DNA from: Epithemia pelagica
Lineage: Eukaryota; Bacillariophyta; Bacillariophyceae; Surirellales; Surirellaceae
Assembly: GCA_946965045.2 (NCBI GenBank)
Contig: OX337236.1
Span: forward strand, 1,674,001 to 1,738,000
Direction: 5' to 3'
Length of the DNA: 64,000 nt
The notes under the pieces are model-generated. The model saw only the letters and a program-made list of their open reading frames with translations, made no database searches and was not told the DNA's origin. This document shows positions 33,697 through 45,262 of this stretch, piece by piece (the first letter of the stretch is position 1; every line of letters begins with the position of its first letter). The translations under genes and the position numbers were made by a program.

Positions 33697-35826
33697 ATGT
33701 CATCTGGGTTCTGGAAACCGGCTTCAGTATCTGCTCAGAATGTTTTCCGCGATGAAGAAGCGAGAGGAGGTGAATACGGTTTGTCGGTGCCACCAGCAGC
33801 ACGAAATGTTCCCTTGGCGAGGCAGCGCATGCTTTTGCCCATTTACAAACACAAGCGACAAATCATTTACGCACTGGAAAACTACGGTTGCCTCATCATT
33901 GTGGGTGAAACGGGTAGTGGAAAATCAACCCAGCTTCCTCAGTACCTATATGAGGCTGGATGGGCCCAGCACGGATTTCAAATTGTGTGCTCGCAGCCTC
34001 GACGCTTGGCTGCCACGTCTTTGTCCCAACGCGTCGCACAGGAGATGGGCACCCGAAATGGCCAAGTTGTTGGATACACGGTCCGATTTGACGACCAGTC
34101 GACAGAAGACGTGACGCGAATCAAATACGTTACAGATGGAATCTTGCTGCGAGAGGCGACCTTGCACGATCCTCTGCTTTCCAAGTACTCGGTTGTAATT
34201 TGTGATGAGGCCCATGAACGAAACTTGAACACAGACGTCCTATTGGGGTTGATCAAGAAAATTCGTGAAAAAAGAAAAGACCTAAGAGTGATAGTGTGTA
34301 GTGCTACGATTGATGCTCAGGCGTTTTTGGATTTCTTTGTCAATAACCAAAACAAGAACGAACCTCCTTCCTCTAAGAAAGGTCGTTGGGGCGACAAAGT
34401 TGGATCGACAAGAGTTCCCGCTGACTATGGAACAATCATTTCGGTCGACGGACGGCAATTCAACGTGGACACATTCTTTGCCCATAGTCCAGTGCAGAAC
34501 TACCTCGAAGCAACCATCGATACGTGCAGAAAGATCCACAAACTGGAAGGGGCCGGTCACGTACTTTGTTTCTTGCCCTCCGGTGAAGATATTGACACTG
34601 TAATTCGTATGGCTGATGATTGGTTTGAAAATGAACTACATACTGTCGAGTTTGTTCCCCTTTATGGGAGTCTTCCGCAGTACATGCAAGCTAGAATTTT
34701 TGACGCATCCAACAATCCTAAGGTGAGACGATTCGTGTTTGCTACAAACATTGCCGAAACCTCCATCACCGTACCGGGCATATGTTTTGTGGTTGATTGC
34801 GGCCTTGTCAAGCTCCCTTATTTCGACCCCATCACATCCATGGAACGACTGATTGTTGGGCCCATAAGTCAGGCTAGTGCTCGACAGAGATCCGGTAGAG
34901 CGGGAAGAATCCAGTCCGGAAAGTCTTTTCGTTTGTTTACCGAGAAATTCTTCAATGAAAAGATGCAAGCTCAAACTCTTCCCGAGATTGTCCGCACAAA
35001 CCTCACGTCATTGGTGTTAACACTCAAGGCACTTGGTGTTGACAATATCCTTACATTCGAGTTCATGGATCTTCCTGGAATTGATTCCATCTCGCATGCC
35101 TTGGAAACCCTTTATGCTTTGGGAGCCATGGATGGCAAAACCAACCTCACGGCTCTGGGCATGGATTTGTCCAGATTTCCGACCGAGCCAAGAGTATCAC
35201 GAATGCTTCTTGAATCATTGTCAGAAAAGTGTTCTTGGGAGGTCCTCGCCGTTGCCAGTGCACTGCAAGTTCGGGACCTTTTGCACAAACCTCATTCCAA
35301 AAACCATCAAAAGACTCTCGATTACCAAGAAGCCATGTCCGAATTTGCCGATCCATCTGGAGATCACGTAACATATGCAAATATCCTTTCCGAACTGGAA
35401 GATCGACAATGGGGCGAAGAGGACTGCAAGGAAAGGTTTATTCATTTTGCAGCGGCGCGAAGGGCTTGTGAGATCCGTCGGCAGCTCGCCCGATTCTTGA
35501 GTCGATTTGGTGCTGTCAATGCACTTGGCATTACCGATGGAGATGGGACACTTCGGAGCAAAGCAATTCGAAGATCCGTCACCGCAGGGTTCTTTTTCAA
35601 TATAGCAAAACTAGGTTCCGATGGACGATACTACACGTTGCGGAAAGATATTTTGGTTACACCGTCGTCCAATAGTGTATTCTCCACGCATGGCGGCTTG
35701 ATGGGTACGGAATACATTGTCTATGGCGAGACCGTCGATGGCATGAGAGGGGGAATTGAACTTAAGGCTGTGTCGACGGTGGAAGCCTCCTGGTTAAAAT
35801 CAATTGCCCCGCATTACTGGGAATGA
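33697..35826 (+). CDS. DHX35: DEAH-box RNA helicase, DHX35 type
   Basis: A 709-residue intronless protein, close to the roughly 700 residues of DHX35. The N-terminus begins FWKPAS, like the FWRP of human DHX35. Motifs in order: GETGSGKST at 70-78 (ATP binding), TQPRR-like SQPRRLAA at 99-106, DEAH at 170-173, SAT at 202-204, and QRSGRAGR at 397-404 (motif VI). The winged-helix, ratchet and OB regions follow, with the OB fold near FNIAKLGSDGRYYTLR. DHX35 associates with late spliceosomal complexes. A 25-residue Lys-rich loop (NKNEPPSSKKGRWGDK) after SAT is an insertion relative to most DEAH proteins. It converges with BTAF1; the stop codons are 306 bp apart. Confidence 0.85.
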   Translation: MSSGFWKPASVSAQNVFRDEEARGGEYGLSVPPAARNVPLARQRMLLPIYKHKRQIIYALENYGCLIIVGETGSGKSTQLPQYLYEAGWAQHGFQIVCSQPRRLAATSLSQRVAQEMGTRNGQVVGYTVRFDDQSTEDVTRIKYVTDGILLREATLHDPLLSKYSVVICDEAHERNLNTDVLLGLIKKIREKRKDLRVIVCSATIDAQAFLDFFVNNQNKNEPPSSKKGRWGDKVGSTRVPADYGTIISVDGRQFNVDTFFAHSPVQNYLEATIDTCRKIHKLEGAGHVLCFLPSGEDIDTVIRMADDWFENELHTVEFVPLYGSLPQYMQARIFDASNNPKVRRFVFATNIAETSITVPGICFVVDCGLVKLPYFDPITSMERLIVGPISQASARQRSGRAGRIQSGKSFRLFTEKFFNEKMQAQTLPEIVRTNLTSLVLTLKALGVDNILTFEFMDLPGIDSISHALETLYALGAMDGKTNLTALGMDLSRFPTEPRVSRMLLESLSEKCSWEVLAVASALQVRDLLHKPHSKNHQKTLDYQEAMSEFADPSGDHVTYANILSELEDRQWGEEDCKERFIHFAAARRACEIRRQLARFLSRFGAVNALGITDGDGTLRSKAIRRSVTAGFFFNIAKLGSDGRYYTLRKDILVTPSSNSVFSTHGGLMGTEYIVYGETVDGMRGGIELKAVSTVEASWLKSIAPHYWE

Positions 35827-36132
35827 TCGATACGATTTATGCCGCACTCATCAGGACCATCGGTCGTGCAACGACCGCGAAAACCCATGTCGTGGTTCCG
35901 GGCGCTAGATTATAGCAGGGTTCCGATAACGAATGTCTGGCATGAGGACAACAGCTCTTGTTCACCAGAATGACAAGTTTCACAAAACTTGCTGTTTACC
36001 CCAAAGACCAAAGAGTGTTTTGTTTGGTCATTACCGCAAAGAATCGAGTATTAGCGTCGTAGCGGACGGGTAGACATGGAAGAAAGCAATGTTTCACTTG
36101 TTTTCATAGCTACACAGGGTCTAGGATTCACC
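35827..36132. other. Convergent 3' intergenic region
   Basis: Between the ends of the DHX35-like and BTAF1-like genes. It probably holds both 3' UTRs; no gene is seen. Confidence 0.4.
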
Positions 36133-39100
36133 TTATCCCTGTGGGTCACTCTTACGCAAAAAACCAGATACCGATAAAGATGAGGTATAATCCACACCAT
36201 ATTGTTCCAGAAGACTTTCAAGATCAAATTCGTGTGATTTGGTATCGGTTTGATTGTCCACCTTGAAAATGTCGAGCAGTCTGTCAGTGCCTAAACTGTA
36301 CAACGAACTGTTTTCGGCGTTCACCACAGCATCATTCATGGCTTTTTTCTTCCGTTGAAGGTCCATTATCCGCTCCTCTACTGTTTCTTGCATGACAAGC
36401 CTATATACATTCACTGTTTTAGTTTGACCAATTCTGTGCGCTCGATCCATTGCCTGCAAGTCCTGAAATGGGTTCCAGTCGTGCTCCAAAAAGATCACAG
36501 TGTCCGCACCTGTCAAATTGAGGCCCAGCGAGCCAACACGGGTGGTCAACAAGAATATCTTGATGTCAGGATCTGTATTGAAATTCTCCGCAATTAAAAC
36601 TCTTTGGGAAGGTGGAACGTTTCCGTCAAGTCGAACATACGACACGGACGGCATGATTGTTTTGAGAAGTGACTCTTCCACCACATCAAGACTCTGAGAG
36701 AACTGGGCGAAAATAAGGCATTTGGAGCCTTTGTCGCTGGTCTTCTCCTTCCAGCGAGCGCTTATCAGGGGGGTGATGCCGGGAGCGGGAGCACTTTCAT
36801 CAAGATCGCTCTCGTTCTCATCATGTTCTTCTTCACAATACAGTAGTGAGGCGTCGTTGTCCGCTGCGCTTACAACGTCATCTTTTATGCCTATTTGTCG
36901 AAGGAGATCGGCAAGAACAAGAAGCTTCCCTGAGTCGCACAGAAGAGGTCTATTGATCGCAGCGTTCTCCTTCGTTGCTACAAGCGAAGGGTGAGTACAA
37001 AGCAAACGCAGAAAAAATAGTGAACGTAGAACTTCTGATCCCAGCGATGTTTTGGATCCTTCAACACTCTGGTGCTCCGCGGCGCGTTCCAAAGCTTGAA
37101 TGCTTTTCTTCATTGCTACGCTGGCACAAAATGAACGATAGATCTCTGACTGAACTTTGCTCAAGCTACACTTGAGAACCATTATATTTTTCGGTGGGAG
37201 CTCGTTTAGTACCCTCTCTTTCTCTCGTCGCAAAATGAAAGGCCTTCAGGAAAACAATAAACGTGAGCAAAGCAATTTGGCTGTGGTTTAGGGTGGCACT
37301 CGCACTTACAAAACCTTTTGATGCAGTGATTTCAATTTCTCCATCCCGTCATTGACTTCCTTTGCAGTTGCATTGGTGGAGAAGCCCTTCTTTATTGGAC
37401 GCCCATAGGAAGAGCCAAACTTGGTTGCCGCACCTAGAAAGTTGGGCATGAGGAAATCAAAGGCAGCCCAGAGGTCTCCAACATGATTTTGGATCATGGT
37501 TCCACTCAATAGCAACCTGTGACCTGATTGGATGCGTCTCGATGCACGAGCGGTTGCAGTTTTGGGGTTCTTGAGTAAATGGCTGTAACAAGTAACAAAT
37601 CGCTATGAGAGAAAACCCATATTTAAATTGAGATGAAGACGGCCGCGTTTCTCACCCTTCGTCGAGAACGCAATAGGTCCACTGCTTTTCGCTCAGTCTT
37701 TCGATATCACTTCGGAGGGTTGAATAGCTGGTGACAACAAGATTGCAGTTGGAAGACAGCGAGCTCCATTTCTGTTCCCGATATGACGTTAAACCTACGA
37801 GAGCAACTGGACGGAAAACAGAAGAGCCGGGGAAGAACCGCTCAAGCTCGAACATCCAGTGATTGACAAGGGTTGAGGGACACACAATGAGCGAGATGGC
37901 TGCACGTGGTTCGTCCTCTCGACAATGGGCCAAAGCAATAGCTACCAAAGCTTGAAGAGTTTTCCCTGAGACAGCTGTTAGACGAATCAAACCATTTATT
38001 GAAAAACATGAAATGGGTGCGACATGCAACGTACCTAGTCCCATCGAATCTGAAAACCGAAAAGAAAGCTCGAGTGAGTCCTGACCGCGCTTGTCAAGCC
38101 TGATCCAGATGTGTCAGACAGGAAGCTTACCGCACAGAGCACCGTTCAGATGAACCGATTGAAGAAAAGATAACCACGAGACACCTTCTTGCTGGTATGC
38201 TCTCAAAGAGATACCGGCGTCGCTCAAGCTATTAGAAACTGATGGAGGGAGATGACAAGAAGGAATGGGCTTTCCAAGTATAAGATGATCAATCACAGCT
38301 GATGTGTGCGTGTCCTGTTCCTTCCCCAGTGAGATTGAATCTTCCAATCTCACGACAGGAGCAAGTTGGACAAGCGACGAAAAAACGCTAGCGGCTGGTC
38401 CTGAACAGAGAGGATCTCGATCACGCATCAGTCTCATAACGAATGGGAAGAGACTTCGAACAAAAGGGAGAAGGCCAGAACCAGATGCTTCCACCACCTT
38501 TTCAAGAAGAATGCATCCTCGCGAACGAATCTGGGTTGAGGAGCCGTAGTTTATGTTGTCGACAAGAGTTTCGAGGGCCAATTGGATCACGTCTTTGAAC
38601 TTTGATGAGCAAAGACACTGGACAACAGATATTGCTGTTGTCCTCGCCTCCTCTGGGTCGTGGTATAAACAGATGGATACCAATCGACCAACTAGAGCAG
38701 TTGCAAGGAAGCTGCATGTTTCGCTGAAATCTGCACGGAAAACAAGAACCCAAGCTAGATGAAGCGCTGAAAGCATATCTTCGTCGGAGATATTGCCATT
38801 TGCGGTTTCCAATAAATCCAACCATTTCCAAATGGGACAGATTTTCTCTCGCAAAACAGAAACGGGAGTTTTTCGCGATACGATACGAACTCCGTTGCAT
38901 GCCGTACAATTTCTCGTTGTTGCTTTTCCTCTCGACTCTTTGATTGCCGTGTAACACAATGTCCCGAAAATCTTGAAATACGAAGTCGCGTGAGAAGGGG
39001 AGTGTGCCAGAGAACCAAGTAACGACGTCAGGGCCTCGATCGTTCGGGTCAACCGAGTTTCACACGTTTCACTGTTCAGAGAAGAAACCAGAGGACGAAC

Positions 39101-42100
39101 ATATGGCGTAATCTTTGAAGGAACAGAATAGGCCAATGCAGCAGAGGATGCACAAGCCATGATTCGCATTCGTTCAACCTCCACGTTACGAAAACCACAA
39201 CCCGAGTCCATTTCGTTGCATGGTAATTCTCGAAACGCATCTCCCAAAGCTGTTGAAACGGAGCTAACGACAGACTCGATTCCATTCTGTTTCCCGTAAG
39301 CCATTTCGATCCCATGAACCATGGCCTTATCGCAGACATGGATAATCGCAGGGTCAGCCAATGTATCAAGGTTTCTCAAACGCTGTCGGATCTTTATGCA
39401 CAGAGGGTCTTCAAACAACAGAGAATGCAGTTGAGGTTGCAAACTTAACAAGTACTGATGATTGTGATTAGTGGCCAAAGACCGGAGTAACAGACATCCT
39501 GCCTCACAATGCGCCACCCAAGGTGTCTGAAACCAGGTTTTCAGAGCAAGTTGAAGAACCCGGCTAGGAAAGTATGTGGCTTGTCTACTGGAGAAGAACG
39601 CAACCATTTCGCAAGCTTTATCCCAAACGTGAAACTGTCCGGTGGGAGCACAGAATCGGCGGAACAAAGATAAGTAGAGATCCTTCTCCACATCCATAAA
39701 TGCATCCAAATTGAATTTGAAGACTTGATAGGATAACTGATTTGCCAATTGTCTCCAAGTTTTCTCCATCTCTTCAATGAAGCCACATGATAATTTTTCT
39801 GCGCTTTGGTCGATGTCATGCTCTTGCAGAAAGAAACTGAACAATCGTAGGATTATATCTTTGCAAGTGGAAATAATATCCCGCGTAGACCCTGGAGTAC
39901 CCTTCACGAAGCTGTCTGTAGAATTTTGAGAATAACCAATCGCAAAAGACAGGCTCCCCAGCGACATGACGGCAGAAATTCGGACGGATTCGTAATCAGA
40001 GTCGAGGAATTTGGACAGCATTCCAAAGACATCCTCCAGTCTATGCGATGACATCAGTACTCTTCCAATATCATTCTTGCATGCGAGGAGTTCTGAAAGA
40101 AGAGCAATTAAATCAGGAACACTCGAAGAAAACGGCTGGGAGCGATCAAGACTCTTGTAAAGCTGCGAAATGAGGTCATTAGAAGTGTGGAACAAGTCAT
40201 CCATGATAGTAACATTGTCATCATTCACTAGCTGGGAAGACGCTAATGTCGAGGGGGGTGGGACAGACTGTTTGACCATTTCGCGCAATATTTGGGCTGC
40301 CATGCAAACAACGTCGTCGCTTGGGTCCTGCAAATGACACGAAGCTATTCGTTCTACTCGGTCCCAGAGAGGCTGGATCGAGCGAAATGAAGATACCAGG
40401 GATTTGGTGGAAGCATCCTCTTCGAGATTACGATTGCTGGCTGGTAGCAAGTTCTTTTGAATCACCCAGTCTCGTTCCGCCTTTCGCCACAACAGAACCA
40501 CCATGTATTTCAACGAAGCAAGGACTCCTTGTCGTATTTCCCAAATATCTTCGACTTCCTCATCGTCATTGCTGCTACCGTCCGGCGCGATTGCTGGCTT
40601 TAGGCACATCAGGCGGTGTTCCAACACGTCCACGATCCTTACTTGTTGCCGTGCGGGAAACAAGGTGCACAAGAGGGCAATAAGTTGCCCTGCTGTTTCA
40701 CGAATGGGGGCGACCACACCTCCTTGGAAGTACAAGGACGGCCCACTGTCAATATCGGAAGATTTGATGTCTTGACCTGGTTTTCCACCCATGTCTTCTT
40801 GCATGGAGAACGCTCCCGAAAAATCGCCAAACCGATCAAGGACAAGAATCGCCATGGTACGGACAAGCAGATCATGGGGCCATGCACAGCGTCCGCCAAC
40901 GACCTTGTTGTCCAGGTCTTCCGTTGACGCAACAACCGAAATTAGAGAGTGTTGCCAAGAACGCACCAAGGCCAACAACCCCAACAGGGCACCGTGTCGA
41001 ATCTGCCAGGAGGGATCCAGCATATGGTACAGCAACTCGGTGGCCAGCAATTGCTGAAGATTCAGTTGACTACTAAGTGCACAATTCTCCCCTTCCATTT
41101 TCTTTGAATGTGGATTCATTGATCGTCGAACCTCAAGTACCAACAAGTTTTGAAAGGCCGAAGCTCGGACCAATGCTTTTTCCTTGGCCAGATCCTGCTC
41201 GTTTTTGTCGATGCGTTTTCGTTTGCGTCGGTTCGACTCTTTGCTCTTTGTCGTTTTCTTCTTTCCTTTCTTTTTCAATATGGGTTTTGTTTCCTCTGTT
41301 TCTCCTGAATGATTTCTCTCATTGGGGTTGTCGACTAGATACGATGTATCTTGATTCGTGAACAATAGGGCGTTCAACCCCAATCGGCGTGCCAGTTGAT
41401 CACGTTGCCACTTTGTCCGATCATGCACAATCGTTCCTTCGGCGAGATCCCCGTTATTTCTTGCATCTGTGGTTGTGAGTTGCTGTAGTTGTTCCTTTTC
41501 CAGCTCCAATTGATCTTGTTCCCACTGAGAAGCAGCCGTGACGTATAAAGGTCGTCCATATCGCAACAGATCGTTCCAAAAACTGGGCGATTCCGCTTGA
41601 TCCAACGACAAATAATATGAATTCTTGGAGAAGGATGGAGTGATTGTCTCCTGGTTCTCACCTGATTTTGATTGCTCCGCAGTGTCAGGATTCGGAATCT
41701 GAGCTTTAGCAGGAATTCCTTCTTCGTAATGAGGTTGTTGTTGCCTCCAAAATTCGAGTTGATCCTTGAGTGGCACAAGACTCGCAATGCGCTCCAGCGC
41801 GTGTGACGTTTGAACGCGAGATTTCCATGAATTCCCACCACGTTTGATATCTTCGTTTCCACAGAGACATATTTGCAACCGACCCAAGATTCTCCACAAT
41901 AACAAGACGGAAGTTTCGGATGGCTGTTGTTTGTTTTCTCCCATAGAACTACAGCTATTATACAATTGATCCACAGCCGCCTCAACCATTTCCAGACTGC
42001 CTTCCCGAATCACTCGCAGCAATCGTTCCATATGAGGTGTAATCTCACCATTATTGTCAACAACACCTTCATGATTGTCCTTGCGTTTCGCCATGGTCGA

Positions 42101-42259
42101 CGAGAGATCTACGAGTATGTCATGCGCCCCCTGATTTGATTTTGGGGGTCTCTTTCTTTTAAATGCGACCGCGTCTTTCTCTTGAGACTTTTGGGGGCCG
42201 TCGGATGAAACGGGTCTGGTCTGGGACTGGGAGTGGGAAACGGATGTTCCTCGACGCAT
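36133..42259 (-). CDS. BTAF1: BTAF1/Mot1 TBP-removing Swi2/Snf2 ATPase
   Basis: Five exons: 42259-38131, 38049-38035, 37965-37656, 37582-37310 and 37243-36133. Introns are 66-81 nt, all GT-AG, and the coding total of 5838 nt divides by three, giving 1945 residues; yeast Mot1 has 1867 and human BTAF1 1849. The first exon encodes the HEAT-repeat domain that grips TBP. The second exon is only 15 nt and completes motif I as CDSMGLGKTLQ. The third-fourth junction restores DEGHLLKN, the DEGH box of this subfamily, followed by SGTMIQNHVGDLWAAFDFLM. Exon 5 begins inside VLPFILRREK and carries LTTRVGSLGLNLTGADTVIF and the DLQAMDRAHRIGQTK motif VI. Mot1 uses ATP to strip TBP from promoter DNA. The start at 42259 is preferred over 42352, which would overlap the divergent AIM24 gene; an internal start at MAKRKD is also possible. 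Confidence 0.9.
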
Positions 42260-42296
42260 GATGATAATCTGTAAGGTTAGGTGACAGTATAGGGCC
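42260..42296. promoter_or_regulatory. Very short bidirectional start region between BTAF1 and AIM24
   Basis: Only 37 bp separate the two divergent predicted start codons. Either the two genes share one promoter with nearly absent leaders, or one true start lies further in. Both frames have later in-frame Met codons. Confidence 0.5.
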
Positions 42297-43556
42297 ATGA
42301 ACATCCCAGGAGTCGTTGTTACCGGAACTCGTCGTTTCCCAGACAGCATCAATCTCTCTTGCGCAAGGCGTCATGTGGGTCTACCATTGAGATGTAGGTG
42401 GCGTTGGTTCTCGAGGGTTGCTTCTTTGTCGCGAGAAAACCTTCCTCGTTCGTCGTTGTATCAAGCCCCAACAACATCAACGACTGGATTGCAGCCTTCC
42501 GACAAAACGTGGCAACGATATCCTTTTCATATCCGAAGAAGATTTCTTTCTTCTTCTTCGGATCTCGCAAAGACACCAGAAAATGTGATTGTCAGTAAGG
42601 ATGGAGTGGAGGGGCGGCCCATCGATTTTGACGTCCAGTCGAAAATTGAAGGCAACGAATCCCAAATCGTCACCATAACTCTTGAACCAGGACAAGTTCT
42701 TCGTGCAGAAAGTGGTGGTACGTCCCATGGATATGACGCTGCTCCTTCATGGCCTGATTCTTTCTCTCAATGAATTGTCTCTATAGCGATGATGTACATG
42801 ACACAGGGGGTGGAGATGAACACAACGACAGGTGGTGGGCTGAGCAGTGGTTTTCAAAGAATGCTGACAGGTCAAAATTTTTTCATTTCGGACTACACAT
42901 ACTCGGGAGCCGAAGGAAGCGTAGGACAGGTTGCTTTGGGAACAGATTTCCCTTCCAAGATTGTTCGACTAAATGTACCCGAATACGGCGGGAAGATTAC
43001 CTGTCAAAAAGGCGCCCTTCTCTGCGCGTCACACAATATTGATATTCAAATGGAATTCAGCAAGAATATTTCAACTGGATTCTTTGGTGGAGAAGGATTC
43101 ATATTGCAAGGTCTAACGGGTGACGGAGATGTGTTTGTGAAAGCGGGTGGGACTTTGATTCGTCGTAATCTCAACGACAACGAGAAACTACGCATATCCT
43201 CGGGCTGCTTGGTTGCATTTTCTAGTGGAGTCGATTATGGTAACTGAGGATACTGTGCTTGACGACATGCTCAATGGAACAAGGCTGTCGTACTCACTAA
43301 TGTGCTTACTTTCCTTGCCCGTTTAGACGTTGAAATGATCAAGGGACTTGCCAATGTTTTTGCTAGTGGGGAAGGTCTTTTCATGACTACATTGACTGGT
43401 CCTGGAACCGTGTGGCTTCAGGGACAACCACCTGAACGAATGATTGGTGAGATCTCTCGTCGTGTGCCATCCGGAGGACCAGGCCTAGTGGTACCTGTGG
43501 GTGTTGGGGGAGGAGGCGGTTCAAGCGGAAATGGAGGGGGCGAAACATCTCAGTAG
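42297..43556 (+). CDS. AIM24: AIM24-family mitochondrial protein
   Basis: Three exons (42297-42717, 42787-43239, 43327-43556) joined in matching phases give 367 residues. The N-terminal 90 residues are rich in Arg and Ser with few acids (RRFPDSINLSCARRHVG, HIRRRFLSSSSDLA), suiting mitochondrial import. The rest is the AIM24/TIGR00266 beta-sandwich: TITLEPGQVLRAESGG joined to AMMYMTQGVEM, then GGEGFILQGLTGDGDVFVKAGG, and GEGLFMTTLTGPGTVWLQ at the end. Yeast Aim24 supports MICOS and respiratory-chain integrity; animal and bacterial members are less well understood. The C-terminus ends in a Gly-rich stretch. First junction phase 1, second phase 1. Confidence 0.85.
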
Positions 43557-43853
43557 AAGAGAGTCGTGCCTATTCTCGCCTTGGTTGGCCCTTTGCAACT
43601 TCTCCGAAGTGTTGGATGTTGGATGCACCACGCACTGCTAGTAAGACGTCTTCGAGGGTGTCTTGTCTACCTAGAAACTGCTGACGAGTGGTCTGGAAAG
43701 TTGAAAAAGATGGCGGCGTCACTAATTCTACACTGGCTGCTTTGTTTGATAGTAGACGAGGTGAAGAAGTACGTTGGTGTCAACCGACTTAGTCATCTAA
43801 ATTAGCTTCAAGTTTACATTTTACTATTTCCAAAAGTGCGCTGTCCCCTCGCT
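43557..43853. other. Convergent 3' intergenic region
   Basis: Between AIM24 (plus) and the first GLED-box gene (minus). A small plus-strand ORF at 43566-43805 has no recognisable content. Confidence 0.4.
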
Positions 43854-44903
43854 TTAACCTGAGAAAACGCTGTCGTTCTCTGGATCCCATAACAGTGCAG
43901 TATCGAGTGTGCACCGATACAGATCGGTGGACTGCACGGCTAAGCTGTCTTCTTGTGCACGGTCAAGAGCTCTTAGACTACTCTTGGCTGAGGATTGCGT
44001 CGAGACTTCACGGAGGCGTTCCGTATCATAGCGACCAGAATGCCACTGAGCGCCAACCTCTCTCATCACCTTCCGCTCGTGCTCCCGCCTGACCAGATAG
44101 GTTGTTTGACGACCAGAGAAGTCGACGGTGTGGTCTTCCAAACCTCGACTACTCAAAATGGGTGTGAAACATGGAAACACTGTGAGAGGGACCTTTGGTA
44201 GATCCAACGGAGATTTGTTCCCGGAACCAACGTACATGCTGTCTTCGTTCTCATTCCAAAACGCTGACCCATAGGAGTGTAGATGACTTTTGTACTTTGT
44301 CAAAAGAGCTCTTCGTTCCACCTTACAGCTCCGGCTCTCAGATTCACTCCAAAAGTATCTAGCTCTTTCTTCCTCTGTTAGTGGGTCATCGGAATCTTTG
44401 TAGTGTATCGTTCTTGTGAACCTGACATTACGAACAGTTCGGTCTCCGTTGGCTTTTCGAGCCCTTTTTTGGAAGGGTTGCGATGTATGTGTATTAAGTG
44501 GTGACGACAATCGTGATTCGTCGTCAGATACAACCTTAGGAGAGTCCACATGTTTTGTTGGATTGAGTCGGCCGTCTGCTATTCTCATATCGATGCATCT
44601 GTACGGACTTGACGGATCATTATCCTGGGAAACTGAACACCTGGAATCGTCCTCCCAGCAAGTTGCCCAAAAGTTGTCGTCTCCACATGAATAAAGAGGG
44701 AAGCTGTGTGACCTGTGGTGATATTGCTGCAACATGCTTCCAGAGATTCCAGTGTCTTTAGTATGAGATACTTTCTCGGCCTTTCGGAGTTTGGACTTGT
44801 TTTCCGACTTTGGAAGAGAATGTGATCTAAGCTTGGCCTTTCCTTGTACTCTTGGAGACCGGGGAGGAACATACAGGGCGTCCTCTTTTGCTACAGATAC
44901 CAT
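43854..44903 (-). CDS. Diatom-type GLED-box family protein, member A
   Basis: A 349-residue protein read from the ATG at 44903; the frame extends upstream to 44972 only as GTG, and a TGA stop lies just beyond. The first half is Ser-rich and disordered. It then has NVRFTRTIHYKDSDDPLTEEERARYFWSES in two adjoining parts, a pattern of VRF, a gap, then an acid plus EER..W box that I associate with a large family in diatoms. Further on come SRGLEDHT, KVMREVGAQWHSGRYDTE and a helix ending AQEDSLAV. The second half aligns with the neighbouring divergent gene at 45263, so the two are paralogues. No function is known to me; there are no membrane segments or targeting signals. An upstream exon cannot be excluded. 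Confidence 0.65.
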   Translation of the reverse strand: MVSVAKEDALYVPPRSPRVQGKAKLRSHSLPKSENKSKLRKAEKVSHTKDTGISGSMLQQYHHRSHSFPLYSCGDDNFWATCWEDDSRCSVSQDNDPSSPYRCIDMRIADGRLNPTKHVDSPKVVSDDESRLSSPLNTHTSQPFQKRARKANGDRTVRNVRFTRTIHYKDSDDPLTEEERARYFWSESESRSCKVERRALLTKYKSHLHSYGSAFWNENEDSMYVGSGNKSPLDLPKVPLTVFPCFTPILSSRGLEDHTVDFSGRQTTYLVRREHERKVMREVGAQWHSGRYDTERLREVSTQSSAKSSLRALDRAQEDSLAVQSTDLYRCTLDTALLWDPENDSVFSG

Positions 44904-45262
44904 TTCGTGCAAGAAACAATGGCGAGTAAGTCCTCTTTCGTCTTTGCTCAATGAAGGGATGAAGGGCTTCACCGATTGTGATTGGACGAGAAGTCAAATA
45001 ATAATGTAGAGCTTGTGCGCGCAGGTCGAATATCCTCAACGGACGGGAAGCCTACCGTTGGTCCGTTCGTTTCTGTTGAATTCTAACCGAAGGTGGTACG
45101 CGCGCGTGATGGCTTATAAATGCTCCGACATCATGAGATTTTACTTACAAACCTAAAAATGCATCCCTCCATGCCGTTCCGCCAGTATCGTGTTATTCAA
45201 ATGGAACAGTCGAACGAGGTGCACAACCATGCCGTTCAACTGAAGCGGGTCATTTCCACAGC
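44904..45262. promoter_or_regulatory. Shared divergent promoter of the GLED-box pair
   Basis: About 360 bp between the two start codons. A TTATAAAT box on the plus strand at about 45114-45121 lies 140 bp upstream of the right-hand start. GCGCGC-type sequence just before it is the only other visible feature. Confidence 0.4.

Noticed and set aside
43566-43805. 79-residue plus-strand ORF after AIM24
   Set aside because: No recognisable content, and it lies within the likely 3' UTR region between convergent genes.
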